17,241 bases of DNA from an uncultured Clostridiaceae bacterium (GCA_947175805.1 CAMWOF010000013.1:1-17241), one strand, 5' to 3'. Numbered from the stretch's first letter, positions 1 to 6,785 are shown. Made by a program: numbers and translations. Notes: generated by a model from the letters alone, not told the origin.

Positions 1-315
1 GATGCCCTCGCGCCCGCCGTATGCCTCAATTCTGCTATTCTGTGCAGCAATAATCCCCCCCCACTTGAGCTGCAGGGCTTCCTCGGAAAATCCCCCCTGC
101 ACCATCTGAGGAAAGTCAAACTGAAACCACTGCGCAAACGCCCTGATGACGGTGGCAGACGCCAGCTCTCCCTTTGCCAGTCCGCCCATGCCGTCACAAA
201 TCATTGCAAATGCAATCTGACCCTGGTCTGTCTGCGCAACCTCCATTAATACAGAGTCCTGATTCGTTTCTTTTTTAATGCCGATGTCACTATAGGCTGA
301 CACTAAAAACTTCAT
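1..315 (-). CDS. PP2C-family serine/threonine protein phosphatase (N-terminal part, cut by window edge)
   Basis: This is the first 105 codons of a metal-dependent PP2C/PPM phosphatase, which removes phosphate from Ser/Thr residues of cytoplasmic proteins. The ATG at 313-315 is preceded by a GGGGTG-type ribosome binding site. The reading frame stays open to base 1, so the gene continues outside the window. Family marks visible are the N-terminal S-A-Y-S-D-I-G stretch, an N-Q-D-S element at residues 18-21 (equivalent to the usual NED/NQD metal-site motif) and the signature C-D-G-M-G-G at 40-45, in which Asp41 is the expected metal ligand. No signal peptide or membrane segment is seen. In Firmicutes such phosphatases often act opposite a Hanks-type kinase, but no kinase is inside this window, so the partner is unknown. 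The family call is secure; the substrate is not. Confidence 0.88.
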   Translation of the reverse strand, partial: MKFLVSAYSDIGIKKETNQDSVLMEVAQTDQGQIAFAMICDGMGGLAKGELASATVIRAFAQWFQFDFPQMVQGGFSEEALQLKWGGIIAAQNSRIEAYGGREGI

Positions 316-351
316 CTTTTCACCCCGCAATAGGCCATGAGGTGTCATCGG

Positions 352-400
352 AACTGGTCATGAGGTGTCGTCAATGACGGCGGATTTCTAATGACCAGTT
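352..400 (-). promoter_or_regulatory. Nested inverted repeat in the phosphatase mRNA leader
   Basis: AACTGGTCAT at 352-361 is perfectly complementary to ATGACCAGTT at 391-400. Between the two arms sits a smaller palindrome CGTCA-A-TGACG at 368-378. The 11-mer CATGAGGTGTC also occurs twice, at 336-346 and 359-369. The whole set lies between the candidate promoter and the start codon, so it would be transcribed as a leader stem-loop. A regulatory role is inference; I recognise no riboswitch class. Confidence 0.45.
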
Positions 401-477
401 TGGATGACGGAGCCCTGATGGCTTTGTCATTCATTTTTATATTTCACTTAAAATAATCGCCTGTTTCACCTATCCAC

Positions 478-506
478 AGACTAGCCTTTTTCCCATGTTT
501 TGTCAA
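478..506 (-). promoter_or_regulatory. Candidate sigma-A promoter for the PP2C gene
   Basis: On the minus strand a perfect -35 TTGACA (501-506) is followed after 17 bp by TAGTCT (478-483), a weak -10 with 3 of 6 matches. The spacing is ideal and it points at the phosphatase gene, giving a leader of about 155 nt. The poor -10 lowers confidence. Confidence 0.5.
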
Positions 507-542
507 TAATATCCGGCAAATTTCTCCCCATACGGGACGATT

Positions 543-569
543 GGTATATTCGGTATATTTGGTTCATTT
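543..569. repeat. Three 9-bp tandem repeats
   Basis: Units GGTATATTC (543-551), GGTATATTT (552-560) and GGTTCATTT (561-569) lie head to tail just upstream of the candidate phosphatase promoter. The third unit has diverged. They could be a multi-copy protein binding site or simply AT-rich low-complexity sequence. Confidence 0.4.
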
Positions 570-637
570 GACACATTCCGTGTATTTAGTATCAACAAGA
601 CATTTTGCTTATGTGAAACACTCGGAAAATCTGTTTT

Positions 638-1063
638 TCAAAACCGATCCATGAGATATATAATCGGCAAATCATATTTCTCACATTTAATTGCTATGTA
701 CGGATATGTGGTAACGCCCTCCTGCATTTCCTGACTGTCTGAAATCAGGTTCGTATTTACATAAATTCCGTCCTCACCAAGATATAAATCTCCTACAGCC
801 ACACTCAGGTTATCCCTGTTTTGCTCACCATAGCCGATAACAATGTACATATAAGAGCCGGTTGTATAGGACAGGCGGAAGGGTGCAGACTTCTTATTTT
901 CGATAATCTCCACCAGCTCACCGGGCAGACGGCTCTCATCACATACCGTAAAATCCATGTCCTTAATTTTTTCCGGCGCCTCTGTCCGCCCACACGCACT
1001 GCAGAACAGCAGAAACAAAATATTCCCCACAAGAAAAATTGCTGCATACATAGAATGATTCAC
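638..1063 (-). CDS. Small PrcB-like (protease complex subunit family) lipoprotein
   Basis: The predicted product is a 141-residue exported protein. It begins with a GTG at 1061-1063 placed 4 nt after an excellent AAAAGGAGT site (1068-1076); the next ATG, four codons in, has no comparable site. Residues 6-21 are hydrophobic and end in C-S-A-C at 21-24, so Cys24 is a likely lipidation site, although the -3 residue is Cys instead of Leu and the N-region lacks Lys/Arg. The rest resembles the PrcB C-terminal-like domain seen in clostridia: a Y-M-Y-I-V-I-G-Y-G-E-Q strand-turn near residue 75, then V-A-V-G-D-L-Y-L and a final Y-P-Y-I-A-I-K strand. The biochemical function of this family in Firmicutes is not established. 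It is preceded by a sigma-E-like promoter, which suggests expression during sporulation. Confidence 0.7.
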   Translation of the reverse strand: MNHSMYAAIFLVGNILFLLFCSACGRTEAPEKIKDMDFTVCDESRLPGELVEIIENKKSAPFRLSYTTGSYMYIVIGYGEQNRDNLSVAVGDLYLGEDGIYVNTNLISDSQEMQEGVTTYPYIAIKCEKYDLPIIYLMDRF

Positions 1064-1102
1064 ATTTACTCCTTTTGCACCAGGCGATAATCTATTCTTT
1101 TT

Positions 1103-1132
1103 ATTGTATGCTTTTTTTTCGGCGGCTATGCC
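1103..1132 (-). promoter_or_regulatory. Candidate sigma-E-type sporulation promoter for the PrcB-like gene
   Basis: On the minus strand GGCATAGC (1125-1132) is followed after 14 bp by CATACAAT (1103-1110). Against the known Bacillus sigma-E consensus (GKMATATT, about 14 bp, CATACAMT) this is 6 of 8 and 8 of 8. It lies about 40 bp upstream of the GTG start. TACAAT alone could serve as a sigma-A -10, but no good -35 sits 17 bp upstream of it. Confidence 0.5.
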
Positions 1133-1150
1133 AGCGTATGTATCAGTACA

Positions 1151-1783
1151 CTAGTAACCCAGCTCCTCACCTACAAGTATAATTTTTATCCTGCCGGGTA
1201 TGCCGCATCTTCTCGTGACGACCGTATGGGAGCAGATGCAGTCGGGGCTGTAACAGTCCTCACATTCACCGGTAACAGCGCAGGGCGTTTTGCGGTTCAG
1301 CCTGACACAATTTGGCGGAGACGCCGTATTCTTCACCCGCAGATATCCGCTTCTCACATCCGGCACTACTTTATTCATCCCCACTGCAATAATCACATTT
1401 TTCGGCCCCTGCATTAAACATGCCAGCCGGTTACCGTTACCATCGATGTTAATCAGCTCCCCCTCCAAGGTAATAGCATTGGTTGACATCAGGTAATAAT
1501 CTGCCATTACAATTTTGGCATAAAGCGCCCGTGCCTCCTCCGGGGTGCCCGCCTTCGTTCTGTCAAGCAAGGTGTAGTTCCCTGCCTCTAACTCCTCAAA
1601 TACGCCAATCTCCGCCATGGTCATAGAGCCGCCCCAGCTTACACTGCTGCCGGGCTCCATCAGCGCAAACACCTTTTGCTTCGCCTCTGCCGCAGTACTT
1701 ACATAATACCCCTCAAAGTTGCGTTTCTCCATATTTTTGATAATTGTCTTTGCCTGGTTCTCATAAAATGTTTTTTTTGGCAT
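1151..1783 (-). CDS. LUD-domain (DUF162, LutB/LutC-related) protein with Cys-rich C-terminus
   Basis: The product is a 210-residue cytoplasmic protein of the LUD family, which includes LutC/YkgG of lactate utilisation. The ATG at 1781-1783 follows AAAGGAG by 8 nt; an upstream in-frame ATG at 1816 lacks a binding site and would place the ribosome site inside the coding region. The nucleotide-binding-like fold is marked by S-W-G-G-S-M-T at 49-55 and by the N-A-I-T-L-E-G-E-L-I-N-I-D-G-N-G-N-R segment at 102-119, both characteristic of LUD proteins. The C-terminal 52 residues hold seven cysteines (159, 168, 174, 177, 182, 184, 193), including a CxxC, that could bind metal or an Fe-S cluster. No lutA/lutB partners are nearby. 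The gene lies downstream of the phosphoribosyltransferase-like gene and may share its promoter. Substrate unknown. Confidence 0.82.
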   Translation of the reverse strand: MPKKTFYENQAKTIIKNMEKRNFEGYYVSTAAEAKQKVFALMEPGSSVSWGGSMTMAEIGVFEELEAGNYTLLDRTKAGTPEEARALYAKIVMADYYLMSTNAITLEGELINIDGNGNRLACLMQGPKNVIIAVGMNKVVPDVRSGYLRVKNTASPPNCVRLNRKTPCAVTGECEDCYSPDCICSHTVVTRRCGIPGRIKIILVGEELGY

Positions 1784-1819
1784 AGCTGCTTCTCCTTTAT
1801 ATGATATAATGAGCATTGC

Positions 1820-1900
1820 AGAGCTTTGCGCTTGCGCAAAAGCTCTATAATGCGAAAACAGTCATCGAGCCGCAGGCGAGATGATACAATAATAGAGCTT
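1820..1900. repeat. Palindromic intergenic repeat-like element
   Basis: Between the two genes lies a compact set of palindromes. AAGCTCTAT (1840-1848) is perfectly complementary to ATAGAGCTT (1892-1900). AGAGCTTTGCGC (1820-1831) pairs with GCGCAAAAGCTCT (1834-1846) with one bulged A, and TCATCGAGC / GCGAGATGA form an imperfect arm pair around 1862-1884. The layered symmetry is typical of dispersed REP/MITE-like elements in clostridial genomes. There is no U-run, so it is not a standard intrinsic terminator. Confidence 0.5.
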
Positions 1901-1933
1901 ACCACTTATGTGGCAGCCCTATCATTACATGGC

Positions 1934-2575
1934 TTATAATTTAGAATAGCCGTAGCTGTTAACAATCGCCTCAATCGGTTCCCCATTCTGGCACAACGGA
2001 CATGCATTGTGCGGATATGTGTTGTAGGAAGGCAAATCACTTACATGAAATACACTTTGAATCTCTCTGCCCGAAATTTTATTTGTAGCGGAAAACAGTG
2101 CGGAAATTCCCTCCACGATACCTCCATAGTACTCAATACACTCTAAGCTGCGCTCAATGGTACGCCCGGTTGTAGCTGACGCCAGAAGCAAAATAATGTG
2201 CTTATTGCGAACCATCGGCTGTAAGTTGTCCCGAAAAATCATCTGCCCCACGGAATTGAACTCCGGGGTAACTACATAAATACTCTGATGTGCATTTAAG
2301 GACATAATGCCCGCATCCGTTAATTCCTGCGCCAGGTATGCACCAATCGTCTCGCAGCCGTCCATGCACACAATCGTGTCTACCGGTGTAGAACTGCGGT
2401 ATTCCTTTACAATTATTTTCGCCGCCTCCTGGGCTGCGACCTGGCGGCATTTTATCGTTGTCATATCGATATAGTGATTAATATGAGAATGGTTCGTTGC
2501 AAAATGCCCTGGTATCACCTTCAACTCCAGCTTGCTGCTTTCTCTGGAAACCACCTTAATCGCCTTTTTCTCCAT
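1934..2575 (-). CDS. Phosphoribosyltransferase-like (type I PRTase fold, orotate PRTase-like) protein with altered PRPP loop
   Basis: The product is a 213-residue cytoplasmic protein with the layout of a type I phosphoribosyltransferase: V-D-T-I-V-C-M-D-G-C-E-T-I-G-A at 65-79 and the PRPP-loop region I-I-L-L-L-A-S-A-T-T-G-R-T at 127-139. In active enzymes this loop normally reads hydrophobic-V/I-D-D-V-x-T-T-G-G-T. Here the Asp-Asp pair is replaced by Leu-Ala/Ala-Ser while the T-T-G core is kept, so catalysis may be altered or lost. The C-terminus has a CPLC pair (192-195). Two adjacent ATGs follow GGAAGGAGG; the second (2573-2575, 6-nt spacing) is chosen over the first (2576-2578, 3-nt spacing). 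An extended-TG promoter lies at 2663-2692, and the LUD gene follows 150 bp downstream. Substrate unknown. Confidence 0.72.
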   Translation of the reverse strand: MEKKAIKVVSRESSKLELKVIPGHFATNHSHINHYIDMTTIKCRQVAAQEAAKIIVKEYRSSTPVDTIVCMDGCETIGAYLAQELTDAGIMSLNAHQSIYVVTPEFNSVGQMIFRDNLQPMVRNKHIILLLASATTGRTIERSLECIEYYGGIVEGISALFSATNKISGREIQSVFHVSDLPSYNTYPHNACPLCQNGEPIEAIVNSYGYSKL

Positions 2576-2662
2576 CATCGTCCTCCTTCCAAACAAACAC
2601 GCCTGCACAGTGCCGGAGCACAGGTTTATGCACCCAGCCACCATGCGTCAATATATAAGCCA

Positions 2663-2692
2663 ATTATAACACAAATATGAAGTATTTGTATA
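2663..2692 (-). promoter_or_regulatory. Extended -10 promoter for the phosphoribosyltransferase-like/LUD genes
   Basis: On the minus strand a perfect TATAAT (2663-2668) carries an upstream TG (TGtTATAAT) and a -35 of TATACA (2687-2692, 4 of 6) at 18-bp spacing. Transcription would begin near 2655, giving a leader of about 80 nt before the start at 2575. I see no conserved purine-riboswitch core in that leader. Confidence 0.65.
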
Positions 2693-2706
2693 TAGCAGAA
2701 TTTATA

Positions 2707-2874
2707 CTATGCTACAGCCAGCCATTGAAAAATGCAGTAACAAAAATATATAAACGACAGGATGCCTGCACCGGTAATGCCAAATGCAAAAATGTAGTCA
2801 AGAATAAGCCTTACTCTTTTCCCCATTTCCTTTACTATGTTCCTCAATACGTCCACTCTGATTACAATCTCCAT
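2707..2874 (-). CDS. Small single-span membrane protein (55 residues), unknown function
   Basis: A short open frame runs from ATG (2872-2874) to TAG (2707-2709). It is preceded by AAAGGGG at 9-nt spacing, a good site for this genome. The N-terminal 24 residues are amphipathic and basic (I-V-K-E-M-G-K-R-V-R), followed by a long hydrophobic, aromatic-rich stretch from about residue 24 to 55 (I-L-D-Y-I-F-A-F-G-I-T then I-L-S-F-I-Y-F-C-Y-C-I-F), predicted to be one membrane helix with the N-terminus inside. I do not recognise a family. It sits between the ywmB terminator and the phosphoribosyltransferase-like promoter, so it may be its own unit; no clear promoter was identified. The binding site and hydrophobic pattern argue for a real gene, the small size for caution. 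Confidence 0.5.
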   Translation of the reverse strand: MEIVIRVDVLRNIVKEMGKRVRLILDYIFAFGITGAGILSFIYFCYCIFQWLAVA

Positions 2875-2939
2875 CGCCTGATTCCCCTTTCTTGATAATG
2901 CCTGTAATATCAGTACATAACGATAGGATTAAAATAACA

Positions 2940-2970
2940 CAGGCTCCTGCCAATCTATGGCAGAAGCCTG
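2940..2970 (-). terminator. Stem-loop terminator downstream of ywmB
   Basis: The 13-bp arms at 2940-2952 and 2958-2970 pair along their whole length except for one G-U, around a 5-nt loop. On the minus strand the stem is followed by GTTATTTT, a modest U-tract. It starts 70 bp after the ywmB stop codon and probably ends the ATP synthase/ywmB transcript. On the plus strand it would be followed by an A-run, so minus-strand use is favoured. Confidence 0.7.
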
Positions 2971-3040
2971 AAAAAATTTTAGCAAACGGCAAAACCGGCG
3001 CTGACGAATGGCCATGCTCTTTTTTGAGCCTGACTTCATC

Positions 3041-3796
3041 TCAGAAGGTCTTTGCGATAAAGGGCACAGCCATGTGTACTCTGGTCTTATCTCTTTCCTC
3101 GTCATAAGTAATTGCAATATTCACATTTACCCTTTCACTGTGCTGGTATACATATTCCTGCTCATTGGGCGTATACCCGTAAATGGTATACATATCCTTT
3201 GTCCGGCTGCCGCAAACCTCTTTTGCCTCCATGGACTCCAAGAATGACTGCACCAGCCACTCCTTCTTATTCTCGTCTAATTCTCCCCGAATTTCCCCGG
3301 CAAGATATATGTTGACATCGGCTTTCATACCCACGTTTTCAAAGGTATCCTCCAGTAAATCCCGGCAGTATAGAATTTGCTCCACACTGTTATATATGGT
3401 GATAGTTGCGTAAAAATACTGTTGTATAATATCCGCATTGTCCTCACTTTTGGTCTCCATGCTGATAATCTGCAGGCTCGTTTTCGCAAAAGCGCCGTCC
3501 TTTATCAGCTGACTTCTGGTAAACGTCTCCCCAGAGACGGACTCCAAAAAATAACCGTCCGTAATTCCAAGCTCCTTTGCCAGATTTGTGAGCATTTGCT
3601 CCTTTGTTTCCGGACTCAGGTACATATCCCCGAAATAGCCGTACGCCTCCACATCACTTTCCACCGGAATGGTGTCCACCACACTGAATGCCTCGATAAT
3701 CTGATCCTTTCTTTTCATGCTGGCATTGACCACAAGCTGTACGGCTACCACCATCCAGATGAGAACAAAAATGTACACAAGTAATTTTTTCCGCAT
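3041..3796 (-). CDS. ywmB: YwmB family protein (DUF1779, TATA-box-binding-like fold)
   Basis: The product is 251 residues. It has an N-terminal basic start (M-R-K-K) and one hydrophobic segment at about 5-25, so it is either exported or membrane-anchored with the bulk outside. The start at 3796 follows GGGGG at 8 nt. Sequence character (repeated short alpha/beta segments; M-E-T-K-S..., Y-A-T-I-T-I-Y, D-V-N-I-Y-L-A-G-E-I-R-G-E-L) and its position right after atpC fit the YwmB family, whose function is not known; the B. subtilis homologue also sits just downstream of the atp operon. The 114-bp gap after atpC shows no terminator, so read-through from the operon is likely. The family call rests on both sequence character and synteny. 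Confidence 0.72.
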   Translation of the reverse strand: MRKKLLVYIFVLIWMVVAVQLVVNASMKRKDQIIEAFSVVDTIPVESDVEAYGYFGDMYLSPETKEQMLTNLAKELGITDGYFLESVSGETFTRSQLIKDGAFAKTSLQIISMETKSEDNADIIQQYFYATITIYNSVEQILYCRDLLEDTFENVGMKADVNIYLAGEIRGELDENKKEWLVQSFLESMEAKEVCGSRTKDMYTIYGYTPNEQEYVYQHSERVNVNIAITYDEERDKTRVHMAVPFIAKTF

Positions 3797-3910
3797 AAAA
3801 AAATGCCCCCTTACTACCCAATCATTTTATGGTCATTTTCCCAGAGCGTTTTTCCGGGAATTGTTTATTATGGATAGTATTGACGGCATTTTTTCTTTTT
3901 ATACTTTTAA

Positions 3911-4312
3911 TTATCTCGCCAAAAGCAATCTTACGATAGCACGCTTTAACGCCAGCTCTGCACGGTCGAAGTCGATATCGTTCTCCTCTTTGTTCAGGCG
4001 GCGCTCCGCACGGATTTTTGCCTCCTTCGCACGGTTGGCGTCAATCTCGTCCGGCCACTCCACGGACTCTGCCAGAATCGTAATAGAATCCTGAAGCACC
4101 TCCACGAAACCGGAAAGCAGGGCTGCCTCCTTCACTCCTTCTGCCTCGTGAATCCGAAGAACACCCGGCGCAATGATAGAGGTGGTCGGCACATGCTTCG
4201 CATAGATGCCCACCTGACCCTCTGTCGTATTAAACTCGATAAAGCCGGCCTCTCCTTCGTAGAAAGTACGTTCCGGAGCAACCACCTTTACCTGAAATGT
4301 CTTATCTGCCAT
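3911..4312 (-). CDS. atpC: F1 ATP synthase subunit epsilon
   Basis: The product is the 133-residue central-stalk subunit that couples rotation to catalysis and can inhibit ATP hydrolysis. An N-terminal beta-sandwich (about 1-85, starting F-Q-V-K-V-V-A-P-E-R and including G-Q-V-G-I-Y-A-K-H-V-P) is followed by a C-terminal two-helix hairpin (88-133). The hairpin contains I-D-A-N-R-A at 90-95, which matches the I(L)DxxRA ATP-binding motif described for Bacillus epsilon subunits. Length is normal. The ATG at 4312 follows GAGGTGA. It is the last ATP synthase gene, 57 bp after atpD. Confidence 0.96.
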   Translation of the reverse strand: MADKTFQVKVVAPERTFYEGEAGFIEFNTTEGQVGIYAKHVPTTSIIAPGVLRIHEAEGVKEAALLSGFVEVLQDSITILAESVEWPDEIDANRAKEAKIRAERRLNKEENDIDFDRAELALKRAIVRLLLAR

Positions 4313-4369
4313 ATCTTCACCTCATTATCGAAGCATATAAAAACCGTATGCCTCGCATGATATTCCTGC

Positions 4370-5761
4370 TTAAGAGATTCTCGCAAGCACCTCGTCGATA
4401 TTTCCCGCATTTAAGAAATAGCTCTCCGGCACTTCATCATGCTTGCCCTCTAAGATTTCACTGAAGCCCTGAATCGTTTCGGATACAGGCACATATTTTC
4501 CAGGAAGACCCGTAAACTGCTCTGCAACGTGGAACGGCTGGGACAGGAATCTCTGTACCTTACGGGCACGGGATACCACCAGCTTATCCTCCTCAGAAAG
4601 CTCGTCCATACCAAGAATTGCAATGATATCCTGCAGTTCCTTATACTTCTGCAAAATCTCCTGTACGCCTCTGGCAACCCTGTAATGCTCCTCGCCAAGA
4701 ATACGTGGATCCAGAATTCTGGAGGTTGACTCTAACGGGTCAACGGCAGGATAAATACCTAACTCCACGATGGAACGTGAAAGCACAGTCGTCGCATCCA
4801 GATGGGCAAATGTTGTTGCCGGCGCCGGGTCCGTAAGGTCATCCGCAGGCACATATACAGCCTGTACGGAAGTAATGGAACCGTTCTTTGTGGATGTAAT
4901 TCGCTCCTGCAGGGCGCCCATCTCCGTTGCCAGCGTTGGCTGATAACCAACGGCGGAAGGAATACGTCCAAGCAGCGCAGACACCTCGGAGCCTGCCTGT
5001 GTAAAACGGAAAATATTGTCAATGAACAGAAGCACATCTTTACCGCCCTGGTCACGGAAATACTCTGCCATGGTCAACCCTGACAGACCAACTCTCATTC
5101 TTGCTCCCGGCGGCTCATTCATCTGTCCAAATACCATGGTAGTTTTGTTGATAACGCCTGACTCCGTCATCTCATGGTACAAATCATTACCCTCTCTGGT
5201 ACGCTCGCCTACGCCGGTAAATACGGAATAGCCGCCGTGCTCTGTAGCAATGTTACGAATCAGCTCCTGAATCAACACGGTCTTACCTACACCGGCGCCG
5301 CCGAACAAACCAATCTTACCACCCTTCTGGTATGGGCACAGCAGGTCAACGACTTTGATACCAGTCTCTAACATCTCTGTCTCTGTGGACTGCTCAGAAA
5401 ATTCCGGCGCCTTCCTGTGAATCGGAAAATATTCTACATTTTCCGGTGCCGGCTTATTATCTATCGGCTCACCCAGCACATTAAAGATACGTCCCAGCGT
5501 GTTTTCGCCAACCGGTACTCTAATCGGTGCGCCTGTGGCAAATGCATCCATACCACGTTTCAGACCATCTGTCGGTCCCATGGCGATACATTTTACAGTA
5601 TCATCACCCAAGTGCTGCGCAACCTCAACCACCAGCTTCTTTTCACCTTCTAAAGGCACCTCGATGGCTTCATTAATCTCCGGGAGCTGTCCTTCCGGAA
5701 ACTTAATGTCTAAGACCGCACTGATGACCTGGGTAATCTTACCCTTATTTTTTTCTGCCAC
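4370..5761 (-). CDS. atpD: F1 ATP synthase subunit beta (catalytic)
   Basis: The catalytic subunit of the F1 head makes or hydrolyses ATP. I chose the GTG at 5759-5761 because AAAGGAG lies 8 nt before it. The in-frame ATG six codons upstream overlaps that ribosome site and cannot use it. The protein then has 463 residues, normal for the family. Visible landmarks are the P-loop G-G-A-G-V-G-K-T (154-161), the G-E-R-T-R-E-G-N-D segment with the catalytic Glu186, L-L-F-I-D-N-I-F-R-F (Walker B) and the C-terminal D-E-L-S-E-E-D torque helix. It lies 60 bp after atpG. Confidence 0.97.
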   Translation of the reverse strand: MAEKNKGKITQVISAVLDIKFPEGQLPEINEAIEVPLEGEKKLVVEVAQHLGDDTVKCIAMGPTDGLKRGMDAFATGAPIRVPVGENTLGRIFNVLGEPIDNKPAPENVEYFPIHRKAPEFSEQSTETEMLETGIKVVDLLCPYQKGGKIGLFGGAGVGKTVLIQELIRNIATEHGGYSVFTGVGERTREGNDLYHEMTESGVINKTTMVFGQMNEPPGARMRVGLSGLTMAEYFRDQGGKDVLLFIDNIFRFTQAGSEVSALLGRIPSAVGYQPTLATEMGALQERITSTKNGSITSVQAVYVPADDLTDPAPATTFAHLDATTVLSRSIVELGIYPAVDPLESTSRILDPRILGEEHYRVARGVQEILQKYKELQDIIAILGMDELSEEDKLVVSRARKVQRFLSQPFHVAEQFTGLPGKYVPVSETIQGFSEILEGKHDEVPESYFLNAGNIDEVLARIS

Positions 5762-5821
5762 TATATTCACTCCTTTCAAATGTATAAATAAATGTATTGC
5801 CCCTTCGCTTCGTAAAGCGGC

Positions 5822-6682
5822 CTACTCGATTGCGGAAGCACCCGCAACAATCTCTGTCAATTCCTGTGTAATGGAATTTTGTCTTGCTCTGTTATATTTC
5901 AATGATAAATCAGCAATCATTTCCTCAGCATTGTTGGTGGCATTGTCCATTGCCTGCATTCTGGCGCCGTTTTCACTGGCAACCGCCTCAATGAAGCCGC
6001 CAAAAATCAGGCTGGTCATATACTTTGGCACAATCTCGTTCAGTGCCTCTTCTGCCTCCGGCTCATATTCCATCAATGTTTTCGCCGCATCCTCTGCCTG
6101 TGCCTCTAAGGCAGACACATCAATCGGCAGCAGCTTCATCACATGCGGAATCTGGCTCACTGTATTTTTAAACTCCGTGTAGGCAAGATAAATCTCTCCC
6201 ACCTCTCCGTCCACATACTGCTTCAAAACCTCTTTACTGACGTTAATCGCATCGGAATACAGCGGCTCATTTATGATGTCTGATTCATTTTTAAAGATAT
6301 GATAACCTTTTCTGCCAAGGGCTTCATAGCCCTTGCGTCCAATCGCATAAATCTCGCAGTCCTCTGCCTTAAGACCCTGCGCCGCCATCTCTTTAATGAC
6401 ATTATTGTTGTAGCCCCCGGCAAGACCCTTATTAGAGGTAATCGTAATTACCATTTTTTTAGGATTGCCGTTCTCAACCAGATACGGATGCGTGATATTA
6501 CTGGTCTTTGCCAGAATTGAGCACACCGTACTGTACATCATGTTAAAATATGGCTTGGTACTCTCTGCCTTTTGCTTGGCATGCTGGAGCTTTACCGTCG
6601 ATACAAGCTTCATGGCCTTGGTTATCTGCATAGTGCTGTTTACACTATTTCTTCGTCTTTTAATATCCTGCATGGATGCCAA
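5822..6682 (-). CDS. atpG: F1 ATP synthase subunit gamma
   Basis: The rotary shaft of the F1 motor, 286 residues. The start is a TTG (6680-6682) 6 nt after an AGGTGA site, giving M-A-S-M-Q-D-I-K-R-R, the usual N-terminus of the family; the internal ATG three codons later would cut off this conserved beginning. The long N-terminal helix (I-T-K-A-M-K-L-V) and the C-terminal helix (L-K-Y-N-R-A-R-Q-N-S-I-T-Q-E-L-T-E-I) that form the coiled-coil axle are intact, as is the I-T-S-N-K-G-L-A-G-G-Y-N element. It is separated from atpA by 103 bp of GC-rich sequence. Confidence 0.96.
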   Translation of the reverse strand: MASMQDIKRRRNSVNSTMQITKAMKLVSTVKLQHAKQKAESTKPYFNMMYSTVCSILAKTSNITHPYLVENGNPKKMVITITSNKGLAGGYNNNVIKEMAAQGLKAEDCEIYAIGRKGYEALGRKGYHIFKNESDIINEPLYSDAINVSKEVLKQYVDGEVGEIYLAYTEFKNTVSQIPHVMKLLPIDVSALEAQAEDAAKTLMEYEPEAEEALNEIVPKYMTSLIFGGFIEAVASENGARMQAMDNATNNAEEMIADLSLKYNRARQNSITQELTEIVAGASAIE

Positions 6683-6743
6683 GACAAATCACCTGTCCTT
6701 TCCGCACAAATTCCCCGGCCGTCAGCCCCCTGAGCCTGATACC

Positions 6744-6759
6744 GCCCCTTTCATGGGGC
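6744..6759 (-). other. GC-rich hairpin in the atpA-atpG intercistronic region
   Basis: GCCCC (6744-6748) and GGGGC (6755-6759) form a short strong stem around a 6-nt loop in a 103-bp gap that is much more GC-rich than most gaps here. It could stabilise or mark a processing point in the polycistronic mRNA. No U-run follows, so it is not an intrinsic terminator. Confidence 0.35.
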
Positions 6760-6785
6760 TTCGTCAACGCCCACGGCACAAACAG

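Larger units (their letters stand above)
316..637. other. 322-bp intergenic region: promoter, structured leader and tandem repeat upstream of the phosphatase gene
   Basis: No gene was found here. Reading toward the phosphatase gene, the region holds three 9-bp tandem units (543-569), a candidate sigma-A promoter (478-506) and a leader of about 155 nt that can fold into nested stem-loops (352-400). No clear intrinsic terminator follows the lipoprotein gene that ends at 638. Confidence 0.6.

Noticed and set aside
1784..1816. 11-residue N-terminal extension of the LUD protein
   Set aside because: Its ATG has no SD, and it would translate through the strong AAAGGAG that serves the ATG at 1783.
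2576..2644. 23-residue N-terminal extension of the phosphoribosyltransferase-like protein
   Set aside because: No SD at the upstream ATG, while GGAAGGAGG sits right before the internal ATG pair.
2576..2655. Purine riboswitch in the leader of the phosphoribosyltransferase-like gene
   Set aside because: The conserved three-way-junction core could not be seen and the leader is short; only a small GTGC/GCAC hairpin is present.
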